Made by a program: the position numbers and the translations under genes
Shown: piece by piece, positions 7,885 to 16,336 of the stretch
How the letters are laid out: each line of letters starts with the position of its first letter
How positions within the stretch are numbered: the stretch's first letter is position 1
The notes under the pieces: generated by a model
Databases searched by the model: none
What the model was told of the DNA's origin: nothing
Seen by the model: the letters and a program-made list of their open reading frames with translations, nothing else
Assembly: GCA_927417275.1 (NCBI GenBank)
Contig: CAKMJV010000006.1
Span: forward strand, 124,001-188,000
DNA: 64,000 bases
Direction of reading: 5' to 3'
DNA from: an uncultured Clostridia bacterium
Lineage (GTDB): Bacteria > Bacillota > Clostridia > Peptostreptococcales > Acidaminobacteraceae

Positions 7885-8658
7885 TTAGGCCCGTCCAATG
7901 GGGACGATCAGCGGCTTGCCACTTTTATGCCTTCCAATTTCAACATTGACGTTATACACCTTTTGAATCAGCTCCGTGGTCAAAACCGTTTCAGGCGTTC
8001 CCGTACATACGATCTCACCTTTATTAATCACGATAATTTCGTCTGAATACAGACTGGCTTGCGTCAAATCATGCAAAATCATAACCACCGTCATATTTAG
8101 AGATTGATTAAGGTGCTTAACCAGTTCCATCACTTCAAATTGGTGCTGAATATCCAAATAGGTGGTGGGCTCATCTAATAACAGTACCTTCGGCTGCTGC
8201 GCAAGGTTCATAGCAATCCACGCCCGCTGTCTCTCTCCACCCGACAGACAACACACGCGTCTGTTCTCAAGCGCTTCTAAATGTGTAATCTTAATCGCCC
8301 AATCGATGATGGTATCATCTTCTTTATTTAGCGCTTCAAAGAAACGCTTATGCGGTGTTCTGCCAAATCTGAGCAAATCGCGCACTGTAAAATCACTTGG
8401 CGCATGATTGGTTTGGGATAGTACCGCCAAGATCTTAGAAAGTGATTTGGGTTGATACAGGTTTATGGGTGTCTCATTAATCTCTATGACACCTGATTTA
8501 TGGTTTAACAGTCTCGATAGGGCTTTAAACACAGTGGATTTACCAGAACCATTGGGACCAATAATCGTGTGAATTTTGCCTTCTTTAAACAAATGGCTAA
8601 AATCCTTAACGATGGGTTTTTCGCCGTAATGCACATAAACGTTACGCGTCGTGACCAT
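7885..8658 (-). CDS. FecE-type ABC transporter ATP-binding protein
   Basis: A 257-residue ATPase of the iron-siderophore/heme/B12 import family. Walker A is GPNGSGKST (about 34-42), the Q-loop is near VLSQTNHAPSDFTVRDLL, the signature is CLSGGERQRAWIAMNLAQ and Walker B is VLLLDEPTTYLDIQHQ, with the H-loop at MILHDL. It overlaps the permease gene by 17 bases. In the operon it powers uptake of a substrate probably related to the nitrogenase-like enzyme; which chelate it carries cannot be read from the sequence. Confidence 0.92.
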   Translation of the reverse strand: MVTTRNVYVHYGEKPIVKDFSHLFKEGKIHTIIGPNGSGKSTVFKALSRLLNHKSGVIEINETPINLYQPKSLSKILAVLSQTNHAPSDFTVRDLLRFGRTPHKRFFEALNKEDDTIIDWAIKITHLEALENRRVCCLSGGERQRAWIAMNLAQQPKVLLLDEPTTYLDIQHQFEVMELVKHLNQSLNMTVVMILHDLTQASLYSDEIIVINKGEIVCTGTPETVLTTELIQKVYNVNVEIGRHKSGKPLIVPIGRA

Positions 8659-9670
8659 TTCGATCCTCCTTACGTAGTAAATACAAGAAAAACGGTCCGC
8701 CGATTACGGCCATAATCACCCCAACAGGTAATTCAACCGGCGCTGCAACCGTACGTGCCAACGTATCACCGATGAGTAAAACCAAGCCGCCGAGTACCAT
8801 ACTATGAGGCAGCAAAAATCGGTAATCTGCGCCCACCATTTTTCGGCTCATATGGGGGACAATAAGGCCAACAAATCCGATGATACCAACTGTAGCAACT
8901 GAGATGCCAGCCAGCAGAACCGCTACACCAGACAATAGAATCCTGAGTCGATTCACACGTGCGCCGAGATTTGTGGCGACATTATCACCTAAAAGCAAAA
9001 GGTTTGCGCCTCGAATACACAAAATGGAAAGCGCAAGGCCAAGCACAGAGTAAGGCAAAAGCCCACGCACATCCATCCAGGATTTTGCACTCATACTGCC
9101 ATTTAACCAAAGCAAAACGCCTTGGATTTTATCTGAATTTAAAATGGACAGCAGGGAGGTTCCACCGCCAAGCATGGCATTAACCGCAACGCCAGCAAGT
9201 ATGATACGTAGTGGCCGAATGCCTCCATTTTTCCATGCCAGACCATAAACCAAAAGACATGCCGCAGCACCGCCTAAAAAGGCACCCAGCGAAAGCAAAT
9301 GGTAGACGTTTGGGAACAACAGCATGATAATAATCGCCGCCAAACTTGCACCCGACGAGATGCCTGTAAGGCCAGGATCCGCAAGCGGATTGCCCATAAC
9401 CGATTGAAGCAACACGCCACTAACAGCGAGATTCGCGCCTACAAATATAGCGATGATCGCACGCGGCAAGCGCAAATTCCAAACCACTGCCGTAGAAACA
9501 TCATCAGGCTTTTGAAACAATGCGGTAAGAACTTCTGATAAAGAAAAATCCGCACTTCCATTTGCAATTGCAAACAATAACGCGATAATCAATAGACAAA
9601 ATGTGATGAGGATGACCAAAATACGCTTGGTCATCCTAGATTTTTCATCGTGCTGCATATTACTCTCCAT
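8642..9670 (-). CDS. FecCD-family ABC transporter permease
   Basis: A 342-residue inner-membrane permease with about ten membrane spans. FecCD hallmarks are LRLPRAIIAIFVGANLAVSG (about 65-84), VMGNPLADPGLTGISSGA (about 90-107) and the cytoplasmic coupling segment VGLIVPHMSRKMVGADYRF (about 268-286). It overlaps the binding-protein gene by 11 bases and the ATPase gene by 17, so the three are tightly coupled. It forms the homodimeric channel of the importer. Confidence 0.92.
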   Translation of the reverse strand: MESNMQHDEKSRMTKRILVILITFCLLIIALLFAIANGSADFSLSEVLTALFQKPDDVSTAVVWNLRLPRAIIAIFVGANLAVSGVLLQSVMGNPLADPGLTGISSGASLAAIIIMLLFPNVYHLLSLGAFLGGAAACLLVYGLAWKNGGIRPLRIILAGVAVNAMLGGGTSLLSILNSDKIQGVLLWLNGSMSAKSWMDVRGLLPYSVLGLALSILCIRGANLLLLGDNVATNLGARVNRLRILLSGVAVLLAGISVATVGIIGFVGLIVPHMSRKMVGADYRFLLPHSMVLGGLVLLIGDTLARTVAAPVELPVGVIMAVIGGPFFLYLLRKEDRNGHDA

Positions 9671-10607
9671 AAAGATGATTTGCCAGCATCAACAGAGCCT
9701 CTCCACAGTCTATGGTTGCTGTTACACCAAAGTAATTTGAATCCAAATCGATAACTTTTTCATTTTTAACCGCTTGAAGCGCATCGTAAAAAGGATTGTT
9801 ATTAAATGCATCGTCAAACATTTGCTTGCTTTGCTCAGGTGATACATGTGTCATTCTTAAAATATAATCCGGATTCATCTCTGCTAAAGTCTCAAGTGAG
9901 AAAGGTACAAAAGGTGCTCTTGCGCCTTCCATTGTATCTGTGATATTTGTTGCACTGAGTTTTGAAGCGAGGTTGCCTACGTATGAACTCGATGTTGCGA
10001 GCATAAAACTTTCAGGCGTACCAAAGATGATGGCCACTGTTGGGGCTTTCTCAGCGTCAACCTTATCCAGCGCTTCTGCTTCAAATGACTCAATATGCGC
10101 AATCATCTCTGCCGCAACATCTTGTTTGCCAAATAAATCGCCTAAAGAACCAATCGCCTCTAAAATATCTGCATAACCAGAAGTTTTAAGGAAAATAGTA
10201 GGAATATTTTGTTGTGTAAGCGACTCTGATAAACTGGCTTCTAAAGAGGCATCCGTTATAAAATGTTCTGGCTCAAAAGACATCACCAGTTCGATGTTTG
10301 GGTTCATAGGAAGTCCAACAGTAGGTAGCGATGCCACTTCTGCAGGTAACTCTTTTGAGGTTTCTGGAATCGCCGTTAATGGCACGCCCAAACCATGAAG
10401 AATGCGTGTTGCCGTCACGGTTCCAGCGACAACCACTGGGGCTGACTCAGTCGGTACTTCTGTTGGTGCTTCTGTAACTGCTTCTGTCATCGCTTGTGTG
10501 GTCGGTGCTTCTGTTGTTTCAGGTTGTGCCGCATCTGCACACCCTACAAATACCATCATTAATACAAGTAATCCGATTACACTGATCATTTTTTTCATAT
10601 TCAACAT
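9660..10607 (-). CDS. ABC transporter substrate-binding lipoprotein, FecB/BtuF type
   Basis: A 315-residue lipoprotein with a signal peptide ending in the lipobox FVGC (Cys about 23) and then a linker rich in Thr, Glu and Pro (about 30-57). The mature part is a class III periplasmic-binding fold: VVAGTVTATRILHGLGVPL, a long spanning helix near EAIGSLGDLFGKQDVAAEMI, and EMNPDYILRMTHVSP. The ribosome site GGGAG overlaps the last codons of the nifH-like gene. Family ligands are ferric siderophores, heme, cobalamin or other metal chelates. The unusually alternating Thr/Glu linker presumably tethers the domain to the wall side of the membrane. Confidence 0.9.
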   Translation of the reverse strand: MLNMKKMISVIGLLVLMMVFVGCADAAQPETTEAPTTQAMTEAVTEAPTEVPTESAPVVVAGTVTATRILHGLGVPLTAIPETSKELPAEVASLPTVGLPMNPNIELVMSFEPEHFITDASLEASLSESLTQQNIPTIFLKTSGYADILEAIGSLGDLFGKQDVAAEMIAHIESFEAEALDKVDAEKAPTVAIIFGTPESFMLATSSSYVGNLASKLSATNITDTMEGARAPFVPFSLETLAEMNPDYILRMTHVSPEQSKQMFDDAFNNNPFYDALQAVKNEKVIDLDSNYFGVTATIDCGEALLMLANHLYGE

Positions 10608-10610
10608 TTT

Positions 10611-11354
10611 TTACACTCCCATAATTTTTTTTGCTAATTCATAGTATTGTGCCGTCATATCCGAATCTGGAAAGGCCTCGACAACAGTCATGCCTTCATT
10701 TTCCGATTTTTGTACAAGTGGATGGCGCGGTACATAATGGACAATTTTCGTGTTTAGTTCTTCTGCCACTTTTTCCACCAATGCCACTTCTTCCTCTATG
10801 CCTTTGGCATTTAAAATAATGCCCTTTAATCGGGCGTAACCCCGATTTGAGAATTGATTCACTGCGGTACTGATATTTGATGCGGCATATAGACTCATCA
10901 TCTCGCCAGATGTGACGATGTAGACTTCTTCAGCGTAGCCATTTCGAATGGGCATGGCAAAACCACCACATACCACATCGCCAAGTACATCGTAAATCAC
11001 CACATCGGGCTTGTATTTTTCAAAAGCCTCATGTTCATCGAGTTTTTCAAAGGCGGTTATAATTCCGCGTCCAGCGCACCCGATACCAGGCGTTGGACCG
11101 CCTGCTTCAAAGCATTTTATGCCGTTAAAACCCACCGATACCAAGTCCTCAAGCGGTGCTGAATCATTTACTTTTAAACGATCTAGAATCGTCGGTATGA
11201 TAGCGCCTTTGTTTAAATTTTTAGTGGAATCTGCTTTGGGATCGCATCCAACTTGCATCACCGCATAGCCCATCATAGACAGTGCTGCAGACAAATTGGA
11301 AACCGTTGTAGATTTACCGATGCCACCTTTACCGTATATTGCTATTTTCTTCAT
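10611..11354 (-). CDS. NifH-like nitrogenase reductase (Fe protein homologue)
   Basis: A 247-residue dimeric ATPase that should carry one 4Fe-4S cluster between subunits and pass electrons to the component 1-like complex. Walker A is GKGGIGKST (8-16) and the switch I region DPKAD is at 38-42. The two cluster cysteines are Cys93 (GIGCAGRGI) and Cys129 ([11 protein letters not shown]). It is shorter than classical NifH (about 270-290 residues). Its start lies 26 bases inside the flavodoxin gene, indicating translational coupling to its likely electron donor. BchL/ChlL and CfbC are other members of this superfamily. Confidence 0.9.
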   Translation of the reverse strand: MKKIAIYGKGGIGKSTTVSNLSAALSMMGYAVMQVGCDPKADSTKNLNKGAIIPTILDRLKVNDSAPLEDLVSVGFNGIKCFEAGGPTPGIGCAGRGIITAFEKLDEHEAFEKYKPDVVIYDVLGDVVCGGFAMPIRNGYAEEVYIVTSGEMMSLYAASNISTAVNQFSNRGYARLKGIILNAKGIEEEVALVEKVAEELNTKIVHYVPRHPLVQKSENEGMTVVEAFPDSDMTAQYYELAKKIMGV

Positions 11355-11889
11355 ATCGTATCATTAACTCCTCACTGAAAGCCCTCGCATTTTCTATGTC
11401 TTTTGCATCGGGGTGTTGCATCGATTCTTGGTGTCTTTGTATGCGTTTTTCATCCATACTATGCGGGTGTGCCTGTGATTTTTTCATCCTCTCGGTGATT
11501 CTCGGATCAATTTTTCCGCGGCACAAGTATTGTCCCAAAAGCTTACTGGCATTAAATGCTTCGTTTACAGATGTGTAACACGCTTTTCCATGTTCCGATT
11601 CTGGATCTGATCCGATGGTGCCAAAGATGAATAGGGGTTTATCTTTAAGTGTTTCCAGATTTGCCAGCTCGCTTATGGTGGTATTCGCTGTGCCTTTATC
11701 TGCCCAATACCCTAGCCCAACCACATCCGCGGATTTTATGAGATCATTTATCTGCCTTTCATTTAAATCTGTAGATTCTTGATGCACCTGCTTTACGCTT
11801 GCCCTTTTCGCTTTAAGTGTATTTTCTATAACTTCTGCAATCTGCTTCGTATTTCCAGTACGTGACGAATAAATCATCAAAACATGCAT
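11329..11889 (-). CDS. Flavodoxin-like protein, first gene of the nitrogenase-like operon
   Basis: A 186-residue protein with an FMN-binding flavodoxin fold. The phosphate loop [12 protein letters not shown] is at about 7-18, and flavodoxin-type segments [16 protein letters not shown] and [15 protein letters not shown] follow. Beyond the fold lies a basic, His/Gln-rich stretch (about 140-165, with [19 protein letters not shown]) not usual in flavodoxins. The start chosen is ATG 11889 behind AAAGGAG. It is a plausible electron donor to the NifH-like protein, whose gene overlaps its end by 26 bases. Confidence 0.85.
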   Translation of the reverse strand: MHVLMIYSSRTGNTKQIAEVIENTLKAKRASVKQVHQESTDLNERQINDLIKSADVVGLGYWADKGTANTTISELANLETLKDKPLFIFGTIGSDPESEHGKACYTSVNEAFNASKLLGQYLCRGKIDPRITERMKKSQAHPHSMDEKRIQRHQESMQHPDAKDIENARAFSEELMIRYEENSNIR

Positions 11890-11914
11890 CTTTACTCCTT
11901 TCAATGCTTTTTTC

Positions 11915-11933
11915 GTTGATAATTATTATCAAC
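11915..11933. promoter_or_regulatory. Perfect Fur-like palindrome ahead of the nitrogenase-like operon
   Basis: GTTGATAATTATTATCAAC is a perfect 19-base palindrome resembling the Fur-family box. On the minus strand it contains GATAAT, which can serve as a -10 hexamer 26 to 40 bases ahead of the flavodoxin start. A Fur-type repressor bound here would shut the operon when metal is plentiful. Zur or PerR are possible alternatives, since their boxes are related. Confidence 0.75.
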
Positions 11934-12040
11934 TACTCCAAGATACTTTAAAACCGATTTCTTGTCTTACAAAATCTTATGATTATTTATAAATTCAAAC
12001 GATAACTTTTCTCAAGTAGTCTTTTGTGACAAAGTTGTAA

Positions 12041-12069
12041 TTGAAATTAGTTATCAATTGAAATAGAAT
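12041..12069 (+). promoter_or_regulatory. Sigma-A type promoter of the AraC-family gene
   Basis: TTGAAA (12041-12046) and TAGAAT (12064-12069) are separated by exactly 17 bases and lie about 30 bases before the start codon. Confidence 0.7.
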
Positions 12070-12101
12070 GTTACTAGTACATAATAGGAAAGAGGTATCG
12101 C

Positions 12102-13325
12102 ATGAACGTCTTATTCTCATCAAAGGGTGAATTGATTCGTCCGCACTTGGAACATACATTAAAGAGTTTCTATTACGTTTCAGAAGTCGAGTTGTTTTAT
12201 ACGGATTTTTCAGATGCATCGGACCAGACGGTGATGTGTTATCCCGAGTCACATTGGATTAAAAAACAAGAGACCCATGCCCTTTTTTCAAAGTTGAAAA
12301 CTGAGTCTCAAAATATGCAGCAATCGCTTGAAAATGATAAACAGGCTTTTACGTATACTGTAGATGATCAGTTTGTGTTTTTGTTGGCACCGATTATTTA
12401 CGATTCTGTGGTGAAAGGCGCACTGGTGGCGGGTCCTATTCTATTATGTAAATGTTCCGCGCCTTCATTGATATCCTCTTTAACGCCCGAAGAACGTCAC
12501 GCACTTACTACGCATGCCGTTTTGAGAAAACCACCGCGTCACATCTATCTGGGACAAATGATGCATCATCTGCTACATAAAAGTGTCTATGTGGGACCAA
12601 GCAGTGCCATGGATAAACCCAAACACTACATTTCACAAGAAGATATGGCGCAAAGGCATATCATGAGCGACATGCATATGCGCCTACAATTGATTGCGGA
12701 TATGGTCTTGGGCCATCAAAAACAAGAAGCACTCTCCATTTATAAGAAGAGTGCATTGTTTGAATCGTTTTCAGATACCCTTTTGGGAGATGAAACGCTT
12801 GCGCTAAAGCAAATGCTTTTTACACTTGAAACCATGATCAGCGGTCAACTTCTAAAAGTTTCAGGTGATACACATCAAATTACGCATCTGAAAAACGCTT
12901 ATTTTTCTCAAATATTAAGTTCAAACAGTTTCACGTGTCTCATGACGCTGGGCGAAAACATCATAAAAGTTTACAGCGAAATCGTTAGAAAAAGTGATTT
13001 AGATGGCAAATCACTCCCTGTTAGAAAAGCGCTTATGTACATCCAGGAGCATTTCAAAACCCCACTGCAACTCAGTGATGTCAGCCTATTCGTGAAGCGT
13101 TCTAACGCATATCTGTCAAGTCTCTTTAAAGAAGAAGTGGGGATGAGCATCACCGAATGCATACAAGTTACGCGCATCAACTACAGCAAGCACTTGCTAA
13201 AGTACACGCAATATTCCATTTTAGAAGTCGCCTTAGAAAGTGGCTTTGAAAATCAAAACTATTATGCCACAGTGTTTAAAAAACTCACTGGTTATACGCC
13301 AAAGGCGTATAGAGATCATATGTAG
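12102..13325 (+). CDS. AraC-family transcriptional regulator, divergent to the nitrogenase-like operon
   Basis: A 407-residue regulator. The last 100 residues are an AraC-type double helix-turn-helix: LQLSDVSLFVKRSNAYLSS (first HTH), VALESGFENQNYYATVFKK (second) and the closing TGYTPKAYRD. The N-terminal 300 residues include FVFLLAPIIYDSVVKGALVAG, resembling PocR-like or other small-molecule sensor domains, but I cannot assign the ligand. It is transcribed away from the flavodoxin gene with the Fur-like box between them. AraC-type regulators such as PchR and YbtA activate chelate uptake in the presence of their chelate, which is the natural model here. Confidence 0.85.
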   Translation: MNVLFSSKGELIRPHLEHTLKSFYYVSEVELFYTDFSDASDQTVMCYPESHWIKKQETHALFSKLKTESQNMQQSLENDKQAFTYTVDDQFVFLLAPIIYDSVVKGALVAGPILLCKCSAPSLISSLTPEERHALTTHAVLRKPPRHIYLGQMMHHLLHKSVYVGPSSAMDKPKHYISQEDMAQRHIMSDMHMRLQLIADMVLGHQKQEALSIYKKSALFESFSDTLLGDETLALKQMLFTLETMISGQLLKVSGDTHQITHLKNAYFSQILSSNSFTCLMTLGENIIKVYSEIVRKSDLDGKSLPVRKALMYIQEHFKTPLQLSDVSLFVKRSNAYLSSLFKEEVGMSITECIQVTRINYSKHLLKYTQYSILEVALESGFENQNYYATVFKKLTGYTPKAYRDHM

Positions 13326-13338
13326 GGAGGGAATGATC

Positions 13339-13493
13339 GGAATGTCCCTGGCGATCGGAATGTCCCTGGCAACTTTTTGTTAGTGCGCGAAATGTCTCTG
13401 GCAACTTTTTGTTAGTGAGGTTTACATAAGGTGTGATTTAAGCACGCCTTAATCCACTTGCAAAAAGTTGCCAGGGACATTTCTTCCGAGGCA
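13339..13493. repeat. Dispersed inverted-repeat element, copy C
   Basis: A partial left arm (13343-13351) and two full left arms (13362-13384, and 13394-13416 with GTCTCTGG) face one right arm (13456-13478). It is inserted between convergent genes and ends in TTCCGAGGCA directly at the stop codon of the VWA gene. Its interior is copy B reversed. Confidence 0.92.
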
Positions 13494-14138
13494 CTATTTT
13501 CTTGTTATATAGTCACTTTCTATTTCTGCTTTCCAACCCTCCGAAAGTGACTTTGATACTCTTAATTCGCTGATTGCGTCACTTACGACTGCGTAATTCA
13601 GTTTTACGCCTTGCTCATCATTGTGATACTGTGCGGCGCGGTTCTTATCGATGCCAAATTTTTCTGCTTCAGCGGCAGCATCTATATTGGCACCAAGAAA
13701 AATGAATTCCCAACCACGTTGTTCTTTTAGTTTGCTGATCATGCTTTTTATTTTTGCGTATGAGAATTCTCTACTCGCATTTTCATAGCCATCTGTGGTG
13801 ATGACAAAAACAACTTTTTCTGCACGTGCAGCTTCTGCTGTGTTGTTTTGAACGTTTTCAATTTTTACGATGGTTTTGCCCACTGCATCCAGTAGCGCTG
13901 TGCTGCCCCTAACAAAATATTCTTTTGATGAGATGGGTTGGATGCCTTCAAGGGTGATGCGATCGTGTAAGAGTTCATAGTTGTCATCAAATAAAACGGT
14001 GGTGATGACGGCCGCCCCTGCCGTTTCTTTCTGTTTGGCGAGCATGGCGTTGTAGCCACCGATGGTATCTGATTCGAGCCCTGCCATTGAGCCACTTCTG
14101 TCTAATATAAAAACCAATTCTGTTAAATCTTTTTTCAT
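13494..14138 (-). CDS. von Willebrand factor A domain protein
   Basis: A 214-residue cytoplasmic VWA domain. The metal-ion-dependent adhesion site begins with DRSGSM (about 12-17), with the conserved Thr of the family in RGSTALLDAVG and the Asp in VITTDGYEN. The start used is ATG 14138, eight bases behind GGAGG. It has no signal peptide or membrane span. Proteins of this type often occur with tellurium-resistance-like or macro/ADP-ribose genes; here the macro-domain gene lies 78 bases upstream on the same strand. The exact role is unknown. Confidence 0.85.
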   Translation of the reverse strand: MKKDLTELVFILDRSGSMAGLESDTIGGYNAMLAKQKETAGAAVITTVLFDDNYELLHDRITLEGIQPISSKEYFVRGSTALLDAVGKTIVKIENVQNNTAEAARAEKVVFVITTDGYENASREFSYAKIKSMISKLKEQRGWEFIFLGANIDAAAEAEKFGIDKNRAAQYHNDEQGVKLNYAVVSDAISELRVSKSLSEGWKAEIESDYITRK

Positions 14139-14216
14139 GTGTTTATCCTCCATCACTTTTTATGTTTTAATTTTACCAAAAGTGTGGATTGGGTTGGTCG
14201 CATGGCAAGCGACATT

Positions 14217-15251
14217 TTATTTGTTAATGCCAAGTAGGGGTTGCTCAAAAGCAAAAAGGGTTTCATTGATTTCGAAGATATTATAAGTGCTTTCTGTGAT
14301 GAAATAGGAGATGATGAGGTCGAATTTGCTGCTGTTGGATAAGGCAAATCCGGCTTTTTTTAATAGGTCTTTGGTTTCATCTAAGTTCAGTTCTAGTGCG
14401 ATGGCAAATGCGAGGGCTGTTGATTTACTGGGCTTGTAGTCTTTGTCGCCTCTAATTTTTGAAAACAATTTCCGATCGATGTTTGCTTTTTTATAGACTT
14501 CTACGTCACTTTTTCCTTTAATGTCTATTAGCCTTAAAAGGTGTTCAGAAAATGTTTCTTCTAGTTCTTTTAGCATATTTTTAAGTCGACGTTGAACGGC
14601 AGATGAAGGTTTAGATGGTTTATGTGTGGCTTCATCTATAATAGATTTTGGATAGGGCATTTCTGATTCATAGGCTACAGACTTCTGATAGTGCGACTCC
14701 ATGCGTATGCTTTCAAAGTTTTCTTCTATATAGTGATCATCAATATAGGCTTTAACTGTGTTAAATAACTTTTCGGAAAGCGCAAAAGCACCATGGTCGT
14801 AAACCACCAAATAAATCACGAGTTCATGTTGCATAAGAAAATCGCCGATTACTGAAATGGCTATTTTTAGGGCAAGGTCTTTTGGATAGCCAAAAATGCC
14901 CGTTGATATTAAGGGAAACGCTAGGCTCTCCATATTTTTCGCGTGTGCAATTTCTAACGCGTTTGTATAACACGCGCGGAGCTGTTCTTCTTCGCCTTGA
15001 TCGCCACCTCGCCATACGGGACCCACCGTATGAATCACATAGCGTGCGGGTAAATTATAGCCTCGGGTCAATTTCGCTTCACCCGTTTGACAGCCGCCGA
15101 GTTTCTTACACGCCTCTAACAGTTCAGGCCCCGCGGCTTTATGAATCGCGCCATCGACACCGCCCCCACCAAGAAGGGTTTCATTTGCTGCATTGACGAT
15201 GCCATCGACTTTTAAATGGGTGATGTCCGCGCGTATGATTTCAAAAGGCAT
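14217..15251 (-). CDS. Macro domain (ADP-ribose hydrolase-like) protein with a C-terminal regulatory domain
   Basis: A 344-residue protein. Residues 1 to about 170 are a MacroD/YmdB-type macro domain, with [20 protein letters not shown] and the second ligand loop [11 protein letters not shown]; these enzymes remove or bind ADP-ribose. A linker is followed by a helical C-terminal domain (about 235-344) with [20 protein letters not shown] and [18 protein letters not shown], which looks like a degenerate Xre-type helix-turn-helix or related fold. The ATG at 15251 is five bases from GGAGG. Confidence 0.85.
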   Translation of the reverse strand: MPFEIIRADITHLKVDGIVNAANETLLGGGGVDGAIHKAAGPELLEACKKLGGCQTGEAKLTRGYNLPARYVIHTVGPVWRGGDQGEEEQLRACYTNALEIAHAKNMESLAFPLISTGIFGYPKDLALKIAISVIGDFLMQHELVIYLVVYDHGAFALSEKLFNTVKAYIDDHYIEENFESIRMESHYQKSVAYESEMPYPKSIIDEATHKPSKPSSAVQRRLKNMLKELEETFSEHLLRLIDIKGKSDVEVYKKANIDRKLFSKIRGDKDYKPSKSTALAFAIALELNLDETKDLLKKAGFALSNSSKFDLIISYFITESTYNIFEINETLFAFEQPLLGINK

Positions 15252-15298
15252 AGTGACCTCCATGTTTTTTAGTTTTATTATAGCATATTTGTGTGTGG

Positions 15299-15452
15299 AA
15301 ACTGTGCGGAATGTCCCTGGGAAAACTGTGCGGAATGTCCCTGGCAACTTTTTGCAAGCTGATGCAATTATGTAGTAAAATAGAGGTATCCAGAATCAAC
15401 TTGCAAAAAGTTGCCAGGGAGATTCCGCACAGACATTCCGCACAGACATGCC
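15299..15452. repeat. Dispersed inverted-repeat element, copy D
   Basis: A truncated left arm (15313-15320) precedes a full left arm (15337-15358); the right arm is 15400-15422 and ends GAGA instead of GAC. Outer parts CTGTGCGGAATG and TTCCGCACAG also pair. It sits in the divergent region between the macro-domain and nitroreductase genes, an exception to the usual place at gene ends. TTGCAA at 15352 within it could serve as a -35 for the nitroreductase gene. Confidence 0.88.
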
Positions 15453-15487
15453 ACACAAAAAGAGATCCCACAAAAAAAGGAGGCCCA

Positions 15488-16225
15488 ATGAACCCCATTA
15501 TCGAATCCCTAAAAACAAGAAAATCTTGCCGCCAGTTTGAAGAGAAAGGCATCCCAACAGAAATTAAAGAAGCATTACTAGATGCTGCATTTCAAGCCCC
15601 TACCGCAGGCAATCAAATGCTTTATGCCATTCTCGATATAACCGATGAATCCCTAAAACTAAAATTATCTGAGACCTGCGATCATCAACCTTTTATCGCA
15701 AAAGCGCCACTCGTTTTGGTTTTTCTAGCGGATACCAGACGCTGGTTAGATGCGTATCTGGCAGTGGGCATCGATGCAAGAAAACCTGGTGTTGGTGATT
15801 TATTTCTCGCCATTCAAGATGCTGTAATCGCGGCGCAAAATATGGTGGTCGCAGCTGAATCCTTAGGTCTTGGCTCTTGTTATATCGGAGATATTTTGGA
15901 GCAAGCGGAGATTCACCAGCAGTTATTGAACCTCGATCCTTATGTGGTGCCGATTTCCATGCTCGTAGTAGGTTATCCTACTGAATCTCAGAAAAACCGT
16001 CAAAAACCGAAAAGGTTTGGCCGCCAGTACATTGTTCATGAAAACGCATATCGTCCTCTAGACGAAACGGAACTGAGAGTGATGCATACCGAGCAGGCCA
16101 ATATTGCCGATGGGACGTATAATTTTGAGTCTACGCTTACTGCCTTTTGTAATCGAAAGTACCTCTCACAATTTGCACTGGAGATGAATCGCTCATCTGA
16201 AATTTGGATTAGGCCGTTTATTTGA
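15488..16225 (+). CDS. Nitroreductase-family NAD(P)H/FMN oxidoreductase
   Basis: A 245-residue flavoprotein of the nitroreductase family. RKSCRQFEEKGIP (about 11-23) is the FMN-binding N-terminal motif, QAPTAGNQMLYAI (about 37-49) the second FMN segment, and AAESLGLGSCYIGDI (about 121-135) the conserved dimer and active-site helix. AAAGGAGG sits just before the ATG at 15488. The C-terminal 60 residues extend past the core as in NfrA-type enzymes. The physiological substrate is not predictable. Confidence 0.88.
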   Translation: MNPIIESLKTRKSCRQFEEKGIPTEIKEALLDAAFQAPTAGNQMLYAILDITDESLKLKLSETCDHQPFIAKAPLVLVFLADTRRWLDAYLAVGIDARKPGVGDLFLAIQDAVIAAQNMVVAAESLGLGSCYIGDILEQAEIHQQLLNLDPYVVPISMLVVGYPTESQKNRQKPKRFGRQYIVHENAYRPLDETELRVMHTEQANIADGTYNFESTLTAFCNRKYLSQFALEMNRSSEIWIRPFI

Positions 16226-16232
16226 GGGATGA

Positions 16233-16336
16233 AAACGTCCCTGGCAACTTTTTGTTAGTGGATTCTACCGTGCGGCGATTATGCGGCGTGTAGGTTCTAC
16301 TAACAAAAAGTTGCCAGGGACGTTTTATTCCGAGGC
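16233..16336. repeat. Dispersed inverted-repeat element, copy E
   Basis: The left arm is 16237-16259 and the right arm 16299-16321, with a 39-base interior sharing the GCGATTATG centre of copies F and G. The right end (TTCCGAGGC) overlaps the last codons of the neighbouring minus-strand gene, so the repeat supplies its final residues and stop. Confidence 0.92.

Noticed and set aside
5211..11354. A true nitrogen-fixing nif operon
   Set aside because: No nifE, nifN or nifB genes, the K-like subunit is short and lacks the third cluster Cys, the FeMo-cofactor ligands are not evident, and an importer is embedded in the operon.
12101..12252. Minus-strand frame overlapping the start of the AraC-type gene (11995-12252)
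   Set aside because: It lies over the promoter and a strongly coding region of the opposite strand, has no ribosome site and shows no family features.
14882..15196. Plus-strand frame opposite the macro-domain gene
   Set aside because: It is antisense to the conserved ligand loops of the macro domain and has no ribosome site.
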